From Mesorhizobium ventifaucium (lineage in GTDB: Bacteria > Pseudomonadota > Alphaproteobacteria > Rhizobiales > Rhizobiaceae): a DNA stretch of 64,000 bases. The notes under the pieces are model-generated. The model searched no databases. It was not told where the DNA came from and was given only the letters and a program-made list of their open reading frames with translations. Both the position numbers and the translations under genes were made by a program. The DNA lies in the NCBI RefSeq assembly GCF_935822925.1, contig NZ_CAKXZS010000010.1, forward strand, positions 30,823 to 94,822. The letters are read 5' to 3'. Positions 10,000-19,092 of this stretch are shown one piece after another (the first letter of the stretch is position 1; every line of letters starts with the position of its first letter).

Positions 10000-10101
10000 G
10001 TAGCATCTCCAGTCCCGCTGCCGATGTCAGGGCCGCCCATCGAACAGCCTCGCCGTGGGCGGTCCGCCCCGTGTCGATGCAGGTCGCAGCCGGAATGGTG
10101 T

Positions 10102-10127
10102 CGAGGCCCGGCTCGCGCCGGGCCTCG
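10102..10127. terminator. Strong GC hairpin between fixP and fixG
   Basis: An inverted repeat with 11-bp arms (CGAGGCCCGGC and its complement) and a four-base loop lies in the fixP-fixG gap. There is no T-tract, so it is more likely an attenuator or an RNA-processing/stability element than a complete intrinsic terminator. Confidence 0.4.
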
Positions 10128-10148
10128 TCGCTTGGCAGGGGGAGGGCC

Positions 10149-10174
10149 GAGAATAGGCTTCCGTTCCTATTCTC
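10149..10174. terminator. Inverted repeat over the fixP stop codon
   Basis: Perfect 9-bp arms (GAGAATAGG and its complement) with an eight-base loop span the end of fixP. Together with the GC hairpin just downstream, it could protect fixNOQP mRNA or reduce read-through into fixGHIS. Confidence 0.35.
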
Positions 10175-11030
10175 CGCCGCCAAGCGAATGGACATAGACC
10201 GCAAGTTCCTTGACCTTGACCTCGCCGAGACGCCCACCCCAGGCCGGCATGACGCCTTGCTTTGGCGCGCGAACCTGCGCGGCAATAGCCGTCTCGCCCG
10301 CCCCGTAGAGCCAGATCGCGTCGGTCAGGTCGGGTGCGCCAAGCTCCGTGTTTCCCTTTGCATTATCACCATGACAGGCGGCACAATTCTCGGCAAAAAC
10401 ATTGGCGCCGGGTATGACCAATGCTTGATCGCCAACAGCGCCGGAGAGACTCGAGACATAAGCGCTGACCTGTCTAATCTGCTCGGGCGTAATGATGTCA
10501 CCAAAGGCGGGCATTTCCGACAGGCGCGTGTCGGAGTCGGAGGCAAAGCGGATGCCGTGCGTGATTGTCTGCTGGATCTGCTCGGCCTTGCCGCCCCACA
10601 GCCAGTCGTCATCATTCAGGTTGGGAAAGCCCTTCGAACCTTGGGCGCCGGAGCCATGGCACTGAACGCAATTGACCTTGAACGCGGCGCCCCCGGCCGC
10701 GATAGCGAATCCGCGCAACACATCGTCGGCGGCAATCTCGAAGACAGTTTTCGCCTGAAGGGCGGCAACATACTTGCCCTTGGCGACCTCGGCCGCTTCC
10801 AGCTCATTCTTGACATCGTGGCGGCTGGAATAGACGAGCACGCCTCGGGTGGCGGAGCTTAGCATAGTCCATGCGGGATAAGCGATGGTGTAGCCGATCG
10901 CCCAGACTATGGTGACGTAGAAGGTGATCACCCACCAGCGCGGGAGCGGATTGTTGAGCTCCTTGATCCCGTCCCATTCATGGCCGGTGGTCGAGACGTC
11001 GGAGACTTCGTCAATGTGCTCACCGCTCAT
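10167..11030 (-). CDS. fixP: FixP/CcoP, diheme cytochrome c subunit of cbb3 oxidase
   Basis: I start at the ATG giving MSGEHIDEVSDVSTTGHEWDG, the standard FixP N-terminus, for 287 residues. A membrane helix follows (WWVITFYVTIVWAIGYTIAY), then two cytochrome c domains with heme sites CVQCHG and CAACHG. The subunit receives electrons and passes them to FixO/FixN. The start lies two bases after the fixQ stop. Longer in-frame upstream sequence is only read-through within fixQ and fixO. Confidence 0.95.
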   Translation of the reverse strand: MSGEHIDEVSDVSTTGHEWDGIKELNNPLPRWWVITFYVTIVWAIGYTIAYPAWTMLSSATRGVLVYSSRHDVKNELEAAEVAKGKYVAALQAKTVFEIAADDVLRGFAIAAGGAAFKVNCVQCHGSGAQGSKGFPNLNDDDWLWGGKAEQIQQTITHGIRFASDSDTRLSEMPAFGDIITPEQIRQVSAYVSSLSGAVGDQALVIPGANVFAENCAACHGDNAKGNTELGAPDLTDAIWLYGAGETAIAAQVRAPKQGVMPAWGGRLGEVKVKELAVYVHSLGGGE

Positions 11031-11032
11031 GA

Positions 11033-11188
11033 TCAGTCGTCCTTGAGAGGGATTTGAGCAGCTTCGTCGGCTCGCGTCCTGCTGCCGGGACGGAGCGCAA
11101 AGGTGATGCATCCGACGAAGAACAGCGCCATAGCGAGCAGGCCCCAAGTGTCGGCAAACGCCCGCATGAAGTTGTAGGTCATCACCAT
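11033..11188 (-). CDS. fixQ: FixQ/CcoQ small cbb3 oxidase subunit
   Basis: The 51-residue protein begins MVMTYNFMRAFADTWGLL, has one membrane helix (LLAMALFFVGCITFAL) and a charged tail ending IPLKDD. CcoQ stabilises the cbb3 complex. It fits the fixO-fixP gap exactly and is preceded by an AGGAGAAT ribosome site. Confidence 0.92.
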   Translation of the reverse strand: MVMTYNFMRAFADTWGLLAMALFFVGCITFALRPGSRTRADEAAQIPLKDD

Positions 11189-11193
11189 TCTCC

Positions 11194-11925
11194 TCAGCGG
11201 TAACCGGCGGCTTCGTCGTAGTTTTTGAAATCGACCAGAGTGCCAAGCATCTGGAGGTAAGCGACCAGCGCGTCCATCTCGCTGACCTGTTGCGGATTGC
11301 CATCGAAGTCACCGAGCTTGGCCTTTGGATACCGCGCTTCAAGACCGGATGTGTCGATGTTGGGATCTGCCTGCGCCATGAGATCGGCATTCGCGCTCGC
11401 GATCATGTCGTCGGAGTAGGGCACGCCCACACGGCTGTTCGCGATCAGGTGCGTCGAGAAGTCCTTCACCTCAATCGGCATTTCCTTCAGGAACGCGTAG
11501 CTCGGCATTATCGATTCCGGCACCACCGAGCGCGGATACACAAGGTGCTGAACGTGCCATCCATTCGAATAACGGTCGCCCACCCGCGCGAGATCCGGTC
11601 CTGTGCGTTTCGATCCCCACTGGAACGGGTGGTCGTACATCGACTCGGCCGCCAGACTGTAGTGCCCATAGCGCTCGACCTCATCGCGGAACGGCCTGAT
11701 CATCTGGCTGTGGCAGAGGTAGCAGCCCTCGCGCACATAGATGTTGCGGCCGGCGAGTTCGAGCGGCGAATAGGGCCGCATGCCTTCGACCTTCTCGATC
11801 GTATTGTCGAGATAGAAGAGCGGCGCGATCTCGACGATGCCGCCGATCGTCACCACCAGAAGGGAGCCGACGAGAAGAAGCGTGGCGTTCTTCTCGATGA
11901 CGGCGTGTTTGTCCATCAAGCCCAT
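11194..11925 (-). CDS. fixO: FixO/CcoO, monoheme cytochrome c subunit of cbb3 oxidase
   Basis: The 243-residue protein starts [18 protein letters not shown], with a membrane anchor, the heme site [12 protein letters not shown], and the family segment [15 protein letters not shown]. It transfers electrons from FixP to the FixN catalytic subunit. The start overlaps the fixN stop by ten bases. The axial methionine region ([13 protein letters not shown]) is present. Confidence 0.95.
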   Translation of the reverse strand: MGLMDKHAVIEKNATLLLVGSLLVVTIGGIVEIAPLFYLDNTIEKVEGMRPYSPLELAGRNIYVREGCYLCHSQMIRPFRDEVERYGHYSLAAESMYDHPFQWGSKRTGPDLARVGDRYSNGWHVQHLVYPRSVVPESIMPSYAFLKEMPIEVKDFSTHLIANSRVGVPYSDDMIASANADLMAQADPNIDTSGLEARYPKAKLGDFDGNPQQVSEMDALVAYLQMLGTLVDFKNYDEAAGYR

Positions 11926-13547
11926 TTTCTGGCTCCTGATCGCGCAGGTCGGACGGCGGCGATGGGACGCGGCATCGGTTTCTCCTCGCGCTGGTAGCCG
12001 AGGATTGTCATGGTGACGTTCCATGCCATGATCAGGGCGCCGGACAGGTACATCGCGCCGCCGATGGCACGCATGATATAGTAGAGATGCATGGCGGCGA
12101 CAGTTTCGGCGAACGAGAAGACCAGAAAGCCCTGCTCGTCGTATTCGCGCCACATCAGGCCCTGCATAACGCCGGAGACCCACATCACCGCGGCGTAGAC
12201 GACGATCCCGAGCGTTGCCAGCCAGAAGTGCCAGTTGACGAGCCGCAGCGAATAGAGCCGCTCGCGGTTCCACAACTTCGGCACCATGAAATAGATCGCG
12301 CCAAACGAAATCATGCCGACCCAACCGAGCGCGCCGGAATGCACGTGGCCGATGGTCCAGTCGGTGTAGTGCGACAGCGAATTGACAGCCTTGATTGACA
12401 TCATCGGGCCTTCGAAAGTGGACATGCCATAGAAGGCTATGGCCATGACCATCATGCGGATGATCGGGTCCGTCCGCAGCTTGTCCCAAGCGCCGGACAG
12501 CGTCATCAGGCCGTTGATCATGCCGCCCCAGGAGGGCATCCAAAGCATGATCGAGAACGCCATGCCGAGCGTCTGCGCCCAGTCGGGCAAGGCGGTATAG
12601 TGGAGGTGGTGCGGGCCGGCCCAGATGTAGAGAAAGATCAGCGCCCAGAAGTGGATGATCGACAGCCGGTAGGAATAGACTGGCCGGTTCGCCTGCTTGG
12701 GCACGAAATAGTACATCATGCCAAGGAAGCCGGCGGTGAGAAAGAAGCCTACGGCATTGTGGCCGTACCACCACTGCGTCAAGGCGTCCTGGACGCCGGA
12801 GAAGGCTGAATAGCTTTTTGAACCCACGAACGAGACTGGCATCGACAGGTTGTTGATCACATGCAGCATCGCGATGGTCACGATGAAGGACAGGTAGAAC
12901 CAGTTGGCGACGTAGATGTGCGGTTCCCTGCGCTTCAGGATGGTGCCGAGGAACAGGACGAGGTAGGCGACCCAGACCATTGTCAGCCAAAGATCCACAT
13001 ACCATTCGGGCTCGGCGTATTCGCGGCTTTCGGTGATGCCGAGCAGGTAGCCCGTCGCAGCCATGACGATGAACAGCTGATAGCCCCAGAACACGAACCA
13101 GGCGAGATTGCCGCCAAACAGCCGGGCGCGGCAGGTGCGCTGTACGACATAAAGGGACGTGCAAAGCAGCGCATTGCCGCCGAAGGCAAAAACCACGCCG
13201 GATGTATGCAACGGCCGCAAGCGGCCAAAGTTGAACCAGGGCTCGACGCTGAGATCGGGATAGGCAAGCTGCAGCGCGATGACCACACCAACCAGCATGC
13301 CTACGACGCCCCAAAACACCGTCGCCACGGCCCCGTAACGGATTGGACCGTCCATAAAAGCGGCGGGGTCTATCGGAACTGCAGGCTTGAACTCCGTATT
13401 GCGCAACAGGATCGCGGTGAAACCAGCTACGGCGAAGAACAACACCCACATATGCTGGCGGAAAGGTTCATCTACGCCGAAACCGGCAGCCACCAGGGCC
13501 GCAAAAGCGAACAGGCTTAGAAGCACGATCTCTGTGCCGAATTTCAT
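11916..13547 (-). CDS. fixN: FixN/CcoN, catalytic subunit of cbb3-type cytochrome oxidase
   Basis: The 543-residue heme-copper oxidase has about 12 membrane helices. Metal-ligand histidines are visible in [14 protein letters not shown], the [13 protein letters not shown] segment, [19 protein letters not shown], and [14 protein letters not shown]. cbb3 oxidases respire at the nanomolar oxygen level in nodules. It leads the eight-gene fixNOQPGHIS unit. An FNR-like dyad centred 81 bp before the ATG suggests FnrN/FixK control. Confidence 0.96.
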   Translation of the reverse strand: MKFGTEIVLLSLFAFAALVAAGFGVDEPFRQHMWVLFFAVAGFTAILLRNTEFKPAVPIDPAAFMDGPIRYGAVATVFWGVVGMLVGVVIALQLAYPDLSVEPWFNFGRLRPLHTSGVVFAFGGNALLCTSLYVVQRTCRARLFGGNLAWFVFWGYQLFIVMAATGYLLGITESREYAEPEWYVDLWLTMVWVAYLVLFLGTILKRREPHIYVANWFYLSFIVTIAMLHVINNLSMPVSFVGSKSYSAFSGVQDALTQWWYGHNAVGFFLTAGFLGMMYYFVPKQANRPVYSYRLSIIHFWALIFLYIWAGPHHLHYTALPDWAQTLGMAFSIMLWMPSWGGMINGLMTLSGAWDKLRTDPIIRMMVMAIAFYGMSTFEGPMMSIKAVNSLSHYTDWTIGHVHSGALGWVGMISFGAIYFMVPKLWNRERLYSLRLVNWHFWLATLGIVVYAAVMWVSGVMQGLMWREYDEQGFLVFSFAETVAAMHLYYIMRAIGGAMYLSGALIMAWNVTMTILGYQREEKPMPRPIAAVRPARSGARKWA

Positions 13548-13621
13548 CGCAAATCCCGATCTCGAATCCGGCGGACGCCAAATCCGCTGTGCATCAATTG
13601 CGCAGCCGCCGCCTGCTCGCC

Positions 13622-13635
13622 CTGATCCATGTCAG
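13622..13635 (-). promoter_or_regulatory. FNR/FixK-type anaerobox upstream of fixN
   Basis: CTGAC-N4-ATCAG keeps the TGAC-N4-RTCA core and is itself a near-perfect dyad, with only the outer T/A of the consensus replaced. Centred 81 bp before fixN, it would allow a class II promoter with a 40-base leader. The IS remnant starts about 65 bp further upstream, so the promoter seems to have been spared. Confidence 0.6.
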
Positions 13636-13699
13636 GGGCCGCACGATTTTTCGGCAGCTAGGTTGACCTTCGCGGCGGCCGGTGCGCTACGCCAACCAG

Positions 13700-14188
13700 C
13701 TGCCCGACCAGATCGAGCTGACGATCGTCGCAACCAAGAAGGACAAGTCGCACTGGGCGCCAGGAAGATTAGGGAGCTCCTGATCAGGAGGCTCGCCGGC
13801 GATGTCCGCATACCCTCGAAGAGCCCGGTGCATGCCGTGCTCGATCGTCACGGCCTGTAAAGCGCTCCCGTCAGCGGCAGCGCTTCGGCACGCAACTATC
13901 ACCAACGCGTTGTGGTGCACGGACTTCTAAGGGGAGTTCCGGCGGGCGATGGTCGTTATTGTGACGGTCACCGACCCGGCCTCGCGCTACCTGCTCCCCT
14001 GCGAAGCGCTCGAATCGAAGAAGGAAGGACCGGTCATCGAGGCCGCCATCCGCCTGTTCAGGGAACGCGGCCTGCCTTCCGCCATCAGGAGCGACAACGG
14101 CCTGCCCCTTCTCTTCGCCGAACGGCCTCTACAACCTGTCCAGGCTGTCGGTCTTCTGGCTCAGGCTCGGCATCGCCATCGAGCGCAG
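13700..14188 (+). mobile_element. Degraded IS481-like transposase remnant
   Basis: Pieces of one integrase-type transposase are spread over several frames: GARKIRELLIRRLAGDVRIP and VHAVLDRHGL (13750-13857), the rve-domain segment VTDPASRYLLPCEALES with RERGLPSAIRSDNGLP (13965-14105), then YNLSRLSVFWLRLGIAIERSR (14129-14188). At least two frameshifts and one stop interrupt it, both ends are missing and no inverted repeats are visible. It lies between fixN and fnrN and forms the antisense of the fnrN 3' end. Confidence 0.8.
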
Positions 14189-14893
14189 CCGGCTCATGCT
14201 GTCCACCATCACATGGCGTGTGTTCTCGATCCGGATCACGCCGTCAGCCCGCAATTGCGTCAGCTGCCGGCTCACAGTCTCGTTCGTAATTCCAAGAAAA
14301 TCAGAGATCTCGGCACGCGTCAGCGGCAGATCGAAGGACGCTGACCTGGCTACCGGGTCAACACTGGAATCGATATTCCGAGCGATCATGAGGAGAAAAC
14401 TCGCCACCTTTTCCGATGCGGTCTTGCGCCCCAACGTCACCAGCCACTCGCGTGCTTCATCGAGTTCATTCAGCGTCTGCTTGAGCAGGCGATGCTCGAA
14501 TTCCGGCGACCCCTTCATCATCCGTTCGACGGCTGCCCTTGGAAACGAGCACAGCGTGACAGCTGTCACCGCTTCCGCATTGATCGAGCTTTCCACCTTA
14601 AAAGGACGTCCCAGAAAATGCGGTGCAAACTGGAGACCGACGATCTGCTGGCGACCATCGGAAAGGCTCTTTGTCAGCTTTACCACGCCTGAAAGCAGGT
14701 TCGAATAGCTGTCGACCGCCTGTGCGTCGCCGATCAGTTCCACTCCTGACTCGATCTGGCGCCGCGAGCAAGTCTTGGCGAGCCCAACCAAATTGTCTGG
14801 ATCAAGCGCACCGCAGACGCCGCGATGCCGTGCTTCGCAATGGACGCAAAGAACGGGAATACCGGAAGTGTGAATGTGTCGCCGTACTGACAT
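14129..14893 (-). CDS. fnrN: FnrN, oxygen-sensing Crp/Fnr transcription activator
   Basis: The 254-residue protein (ATG at 14893; an upstream TTG is possible) has the FnrN cysteine cluster CVHCEARHRGVC, a further Cys in TLCSFPRA, a cNMP-like domain, and a Crp-type helix-turn-helix (RAEISDFLGITNETVSRQL). It should bind a [4Fe-4S] cluster, lose it in oxygen, and activate fixNOQP and hemN when microaerobic. The last 20 or so residues, after about MVDSMSRL, are encoded by the antisense of the IS481 remnant, so the natural C-terminus has been replaced. The DNA-binding helix is intact, so function is likely kept. Confidence 0.9.
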   Translation of the reverse strand: MSVRRHIHTSGIPVLCVHCEARHRGVCGALDPDNLVGLAKTCSRRQIESGVELIGDAQAVDSYSNLLSGVVKLTKSLSDGRQQIVGLQFAPHFLGRPFKVESSINAEAVTAVTLCSFPRAAVERMMKGSPEFEHRLLKQTLNELDEAREWLVTLGRKTASEKVASFLLMIARNIDSSVDPVARSASFDLPLTRAEISDFLGITNETVSRQLTQLRADGVIRIENTRHVMVDSMSRLRSMAMPSLSQKTDSLDRL

Positions 14894-14978
14894 GCGCTCG
14901 CTCAACTCGATCCCAAGTGCCGGCAGGATACCAATCTAGGGTAGAAAAATCCTTGCGGCAGTTTGTCCGAGTTGCTGA

Positions 14979-14992
14979 TTGACCGAAATCAG
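14979..14992. promoter_or_regulatory. FNR/FixK anaerobox between fnrN and hemN
   Basis: TTGAC-N4-ATCAG is the best consensus match in the window (one outer mismatch). It lies 80 bp before the fnrN ATG, almost the same spacing as at fixN, and 43 bp before the first hemN ATG. One site could therefore give FnrN autoregulation and hemN activation. Confidence 0.65.
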
Positions 14993-15027
14993 GGCTTTGG
15001 CTCGCCAATAAGCCCAGAGTTCCAGCG

Positions 15028-16401
15028 ATGCAAACATGGTTGGACCACGACATGCAGTCCGAATTAGCTGCCCGGGTTGGCGGGAACGTCCCGCGCTATA
15101 CCAGTTATCCGACTGCACCGCATTTCCACGCGGGCGTCGATCCTGCGGTTTATCGTGGCTGGCTGGAGGGGCTCGAAAGTGGCTGCGAGATCTCGCTCTA
15201 TCTGCACATACCCTATTGCGACAGACTCTGCTGGTTCTGTGCGTGTCATACCAAGCAGACGCGCTACTATGAGCCGGTGACGGCCTATCTGCGCTCGTTA
15301 CACGCGGAGATCGCGACGGTGGGGGGTCTCGTCAGCGGCAAGGGCCATGTCCGCGCAGTCCACTTCGGCGGCGGTTCGCCCACCATGCTGAAGCCCGAGG
15401 ACATGGTGGCGCTCGGCGCGTTTTTGCGGAACAGCTTCGATTTTGTCCCGGATACAAAAATCAGCGTCGAGATCGATCCAAACGACATGGATGAGGCGCG
15501 CCTTGATGCGCTGGCCGAAATCGGCATGACCAGGGCGAGTCTCGGAGTCCAGGATTTCGAGCCAAATGTGCAAAAGGCAATCAACCGCGAGCAAAGCTTT
15601 TTGCAAACGAAGGCTATCGTCGACGGAGTTCGCTCCCGCCGCGTCGGTTCCATCAATCTGGACCTGCTCTACGGATTGCCGCACCAGAGCAGGGAGAGCG
15701 TCTGTTCCACCGTAGCGCAGGCGCTGACCCTGGAACCGGACAGGATGGCGCTGTTCGGCTACGCGCATGTGCCCTGGTTCAAGAAGCATCAGACGATGAT
15801 CAAAGAGGCGTGGCTGCCTGGCCCCACGGAGCGGTTGGCGCAATCGCAACTCGCTGCGCGAGCGATTGTGGACAAGGGATATGAAGCAATAGGGCTCGAT
15901 CATTTCGCCAAGCCAGGCGATGCCTTGGCGATCGCGGCCCGGGCAGGGGCTTTGCATCGCAACTTTCAAGGCTACACGGAGGATCGCTGCGAGACACTGA
16001 TCGGGCTTGGCCCTTCGTCCATCGGCCGTTTTCGCCAGGGCTACGTGCAGAACAATATTTCAACCGCCGAGTACGGAAGTATGGTTGCGCATGGCGGGCT
16101 GGCGGTTGTCCGCGGTATCGCGCTTTCCGACGACGACCGCGTTCGCGGCTGGATCATCGAGAGGCTGATGTGTGATTTCGCCTTCTCGGCAGTCGATCTG
16201 GTGGAACGCTTCGGCAAAGCCGGCCAGAAGCTCCTTCTTGAGTCGAGTACCATGGCCCTCCACGATCCCGTTCGATTGCTTGAACTGGATGGCGACCGTT
16301 TCGTCGTGCCGGCTGAAAGTCGCCCATTCGTTCGAAGCATCGCGGCCAGGTTCGACAAATATTTCCAAAACGGAAGGGCCAGGCACTCGGTTGCAGTTTG
16401 A
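15028..16401 (+). CDS. hemN: HemN, oxygen-independent coproporphyrinogen III oxidase
   Basis: The 457-residue radical-SAM enzyme has the N-terminal signature VPRYTSYPTAPHFH and the iron-sulfur motif YCDRLCWFCACHT. It makes protoporphyrinogen IX without oxygen, feeding heme to the cbb3 oxidase. The C-terminal HemN domain (LMCDFAFSAVDLVERFG) is present. An in-frame ATG at 15052 fits better with an FNR-activated promoter at the 14979 dyad, because the first ATG would leave almost no leader. Confidence 0.95.
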   Translation: MQTWLDHDMQSELAARVGGNVPRYTSYPTAPHFHAGVDPAVYRGWLEGLESGCEISLYLHIPYCDRLCWFCACHTKQTRYYEPVTAYLRSLHAEIATVGGLVSGKGHVRAVHFGGGSPTMLKPEDMVALGAFLRNSFDFVPDTKISVEIDPNDMDEARLDALAEIGMTRASLGVQDFEPNVQKAINREQSFLQTKAIVDGVRSRRVGSINLDLLYGLPHQSRESVCSTVAQALTLEPDRMALFGYAHVPWFKKHQTMIKEAWLPGPTERLAQSQLAARAIVDKGYEAIGLDHFAKPGDALAIAARAGALHRNFQGYTEDRCETLIGLGPSSIGRFRQGYVQNNISTAEYGSMVAHGGLAVVRGIALSDDDRVRGWIIERLMCDFAFSAVDLVERFGKAGQKLLLESSTMALHDPVRLLELDGDRFVVPAESRPFVRSIAARFDKYFQNGRARHSVAV

Positions 16402-16463
16402 GCCAAAGAGTGCGGTCGCGGTGACGTGCTCCCCTGTTTGCCTCCATTTGTGAGTGAGCCTGT

Positions 16464-16553
16464 TCACGTGTGATCCTTGACGGATCGGGTTACATATTCA
16501 AGCGGAGTTAGCCCATCGAGGCTCGTATGCGGGCGGTTCACTCATTGCCTCGG
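16464..16553 (-). mobile_element. C-terminal scrap of an IS3-type transposase
   Basis: On the minus strand the frame reads VNRPHTSLDGLTPLEYVTRS and stops at 16464, the unmistakable end of IS3-family OrfB transposases. Only about 26 codons remain. It sits at the border between the fix block and the trb operon, marking an old insertion or recombination point. Confidence 0.7.
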
Positions 16554-16826
16554 TTACTCGGAATCTGAGCCTGCCAGACGCCGCGACTTCTCCGGCATGC
16601 TGGACGTCGGCAAACCTTCTTTTCTGGCCTTGGCAAACGCTCGGTCGCCTTCCAGAAACCCCGCCAGCATGAAAGGGATGAGTTCCGCCACCGTTTCAGA
16701 CTCGCCATAGGTCTGACGATAAAGGGCAGCATACTCCTTGAGTGCTTGGCCCAACTCCGCGCTGACGGTGATGGTAATCTTCGAAGGTGTTCGGTCTGGA
16801 AGCTTTCCAAGTTTCAAGTTGGCCAT
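16554..16826 (-). CDS. DUF2274 family protein of the trb operon
   Basis: The 90-residue protein begins MANLKLGKLPDRTPSKITI, the DUF2274 opening, with a helical middle (AELGQALKEYAALYRQTYG) and a FMLAGFLEGDRAFAKAR end. Members are found directly after trbI in integrated conjugative elements; their function is not established. The start is the ATG five bases after a GGGAG site, inside a slightly longer frame with a GTG. It follows trbI by 12 bases. Confidence 0.8.
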   Translation of the reverse strand: MANLKLGKLPDRTPSKITITVSAELGQALKEYAALYRQTYGESETVAELIPFMLAGFLEGDRAFAKARKEGLPTSSMPEKSRRLAGSDSE

Positions 16827-16838
16827 ATTCACTCCCGC

Positions 16839-18053
16839 TCAACTCGCGTATGGCCGTAGCACCAGATCCTTGTGCACGATGACGCGCAGTGGCCAACCTG
16901 GGCGGATGGTGATGGTGGGCTGAACATTGAGGTTCTTCTCGGTGATGCGCTGGCCGGCTTGACTGACGTTCTGCTGAATGGATTCCCGGATCGCTTTGAC
17001 CAGATCGCTTTCGTTTTCTCCAAAACTTAACTCGGTGCCGACGCCCAGCAATGTGGCCAGCGCGACTCCCTTGATCAGCTGCCAGGTGTGGAAATCGATC
17101 TTGTCCTCGAGCCCGGCATAGCCGGCAGTGTCTGTCGCCGGCAGATTGTCGATTTCGATCGAAGAACCGTCTGGCAGTATTATTCGCTGCCAAACCAGAA
17201 GCGCCCGTTTTTGCCCAAAAGCGACGACGCTGTCATAGGTCCCGATCAGCCGCGAGCCTTGCGGGATAAGCAGGATGCTGCCGGTGAGCGTGTCGTGCAC
17301 GTTCTCGGTGACCTGCGCGACGACAAACCCGGGCAAGTCGGAATTTATGCCGGTGATGAGACTTGCGGCGATCACGCTGCCGGCCATGAGCTGATTTGGC
17401 AAAGCTGGCGTCTGCAATGCATGCGGGTTGTAGATCCCGCTGGTGTTGCGCTGGCTGACAAAATCGAGCTTGCGTTGTTGATTGTTCTGATCGCCCTCAG
17501 CCGGGGCAACGGAATCTGACGGCCGAGCGGCATCAGATTGCGGAGGCGCTCCGAACGGCTGCTGGGCACTTTTCGCATTACCGCCGATGCCCGCCTCCTT
17601 GGGTTGATTTTCAATGCGGAAGAAGACTTGTGATTCGCGCGCCTCAATCGCCTGCTGGGCAACGCGCTGCTCCTCGGCGGAGTTGTCCTGCCCTGGCGCG
17701 ATGCCGAGCTGGCGCCGCCGCTCAAGGATGGGGCGACCGAGGTCGCCCGGCAGTGGTGGTCCAAGCACAGGAGGGTTCGGCTTCACTCCGGAATAGTCCT
17801 TGGGAAGTGTTTCAAGTCCTTCAGGGGTTGGCTTGCGGTCAGTGTTGTAGAGATCTTCCGCCTGTTCTTTGAAGCGAAGCGCCGGTCCTTGCAGCGCCAT
17901 CATCGTGACGCCCAGGATGGCACCGGACCCGACGGCAGCGATGGCGATGATCACGCCGCGCCTGAACCGCACGGCGCGGCGGGGCGAGGCCCGTAACTGC
18001 AGCTGCTCGGGATCGAGTTTTGGCGGAGCATTGGATGGGGAAGTGTCGGTCAT
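16839..18053 (-). CDS. trbI: TrbI, VirB10-like mating channel protein
   Basis: The 404-residue protein starts MTDTSPSNAPPKLDPEQLQL, has an inner-membrane helix near residues 37-57 (GVIIAIAAVGSGAILGVTMM), a proline-rich periplasmic linker and the C-terminal TrbI/VirB10 barrel domain (LLIPQGSRLIGTYDSVVAFG and LPATDTAGYAGL). VirB10 proteins span both membranes and open the channel. It follows trbG by 13 bases. A longer in-frame extension upstream lacks family similarity. Confidence 0.93.
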   Translation of the reverse strand: MTDTSPSNAPPKLDPEQLQLRASPRRAVRFRRGVIIAIAAVGSGAILGVTMMALQGPALRFKEQAEDLYNTDRKPTPEGLETLPKDYSGVKPNPPVLGPPLPGDLGRPILERRRQLGIAPGQDNSAEEQRVAQQAIEARESQVFFRIENQPKEAGIGGNAKSAQQPFGAPPQSDAARPSDSVAPAEGDQNNQQRKLDFVSQRNTSGIYNPHALQTPALPNQLMAGSVIAASLITGINSDLPGFVVAQVTENVHDTLTGSILLIPQGSRLIGTYDSVVAFGQKRALLVWQRIILPDGSSIEIDNLPATDTAGYAGLEDKIDFHTWQLIKGVALATLLGVGTELSFGENESDLVKAIRESIQQNVSQAGQRITEKNLNVQPTITIRPGWPLRVIVHKDLVLRPYAS

Positions 18054-18066
18054 AAGGCCCCTCTCC

Positions 18067-19092
18067 TCACCTGCTGGAGCGCGCAAAGAGAGATACGCGA
18101 CGCGGCGGTTGCCGGCCGTCCGTCCTTGTAATGCGCACCACTTGCTGCTGCTTGGTGCCGAGGCGTAGTTCGGCCGCGGCGAAGAGCCGATCGACAATGT
18201 AGTAGTTGCCGCGCATGCGGTAGTTGACGAGCTGGTTGCCCCCGTCAGAGCCGACGATGAAGAGTGGCGGGGCCTCTCCCTGATCTATGCGGCGCGGGAA
18301 CTCGATATAGACCTTGCTGCCATCATCGAAGGCTCGCGTCGGTCTCCAGGGCGGTGTGTCGCCCCTAATCGAGTAGCGAAAGCGAATGTTTTCGAGCGCC
18401 ACGTTCGACGCCACCGGCATGGTAGCCTCGGCCTGAGCGTTGCGCTGGCGGAGCGCGACGATCTGGTCCTCGCTGTACGTCCAGGAGATCGCCGCCATAG
18501 CGGTCTTATCGGTGCTTTGAAGCTGCAAGTGGTAGGTGCGTCGTTCCGTGGTGATCACCAGATTGGTGCTAAGCCCCGGCGCGAAGGGTTTTACCAGCAC
18601 ATGGGTGCGCTGGTCGTCACCGGTGCCGCTGACGGTATCGCCGATGACCCAGCGCACCGTGTCGCCGGCCGACACGGCTGTCAGTTTCTCGCCCGGCTGT
18701 AGGGCGATATCGGTGACGCGCTCCGGCGCGGCATAGAGCTGATAAAGCGCGCCATCGGTGAAGGGATAGACCTGCACCGCATTGACGTAGCCGTACCGAG
18801 TGGGTTGCTGCGTCGCCGCCTTGTTGGCGTCGGCGACGCGTTCTTCAGGAGAGCGCTTGTCGTCGGCGATTTTGCCCGGTTCTGGCTGCAACTGGCCGGG
18901 GAGCGGCAACGGCTTTGGCACCTCGACTATCTTGACCGGTGTCTCTGGCGCCTTCTCGATTGCCGCTGCTTTGAAGTCGACAGCATCATACGAAATCTCA
19001 GGCGGCACCGGCTTCGATGCGCAGGCCGAGAGAACTGCTGCCGATGCGGATAGGATCAGCGCGGCACGGAACGATTGGGCTCTATTTGTCAT
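18067..19092 (-). CDS. trbG: TrbG, VirB9-like outer-membrane channel lipoprotein
   Basis: The 341-residue protein has a lipoprotein signal (ALILSASAAVLSACAS, Cys after LSA) and the VirB9/CagX domain, including TNLVITTERRTYHLQLQS and the C-terminal RRVSLF ending. VirB9-type proteins line the outer-membrane pore with VirB7 and VirB10. Its start overlaps the end of trbF by 11 bases. Confidence 0.92.
   Translation of the reverse strand: MTNRAQSFRAALILSASAAVLSACASKPVPPEISYDAVDFKAAAIEKAPETPVKIVEVPKPLPLPGQLQPEPGKIADDKRSPEERVADANKAATQQPTRYGYVNAVQVYPFTDGALYQLYAAPERVTDIALQPGEKLTAVSAGDTVRWVIGDTVSGTGDDQRTHVLVKPFAPGLSTNLVITTERRTYHLQLQSTDKTAMAAISWTYSEDQIVALRQRNAQAEATMPVASNVALENIRFRYSIRGDTPPWRPTRAFDDGSKVYIEFPRRIDQGEAPPLFIVGSDGGNQLVNYRMRGNYYIVDRLFAAAELRLGTKQQQVVRITRTDGRQPPRRVSLFARSSR

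Noticed and set aside
10167..11390. A long version of FixP with 120 extra N-terminal residues
   Set aside because: The extension crosses fixQ and the end of fixO in the wrong frame; the MSGEHIDEV start is the family start.
11194..13449. A 751-codon minus-strand frame across fixN and fixO
   Set aside because: Its first two thirds are the wrong frame of fixN with no family match; only its end is the real fixO, which has its own ATG at 11925.
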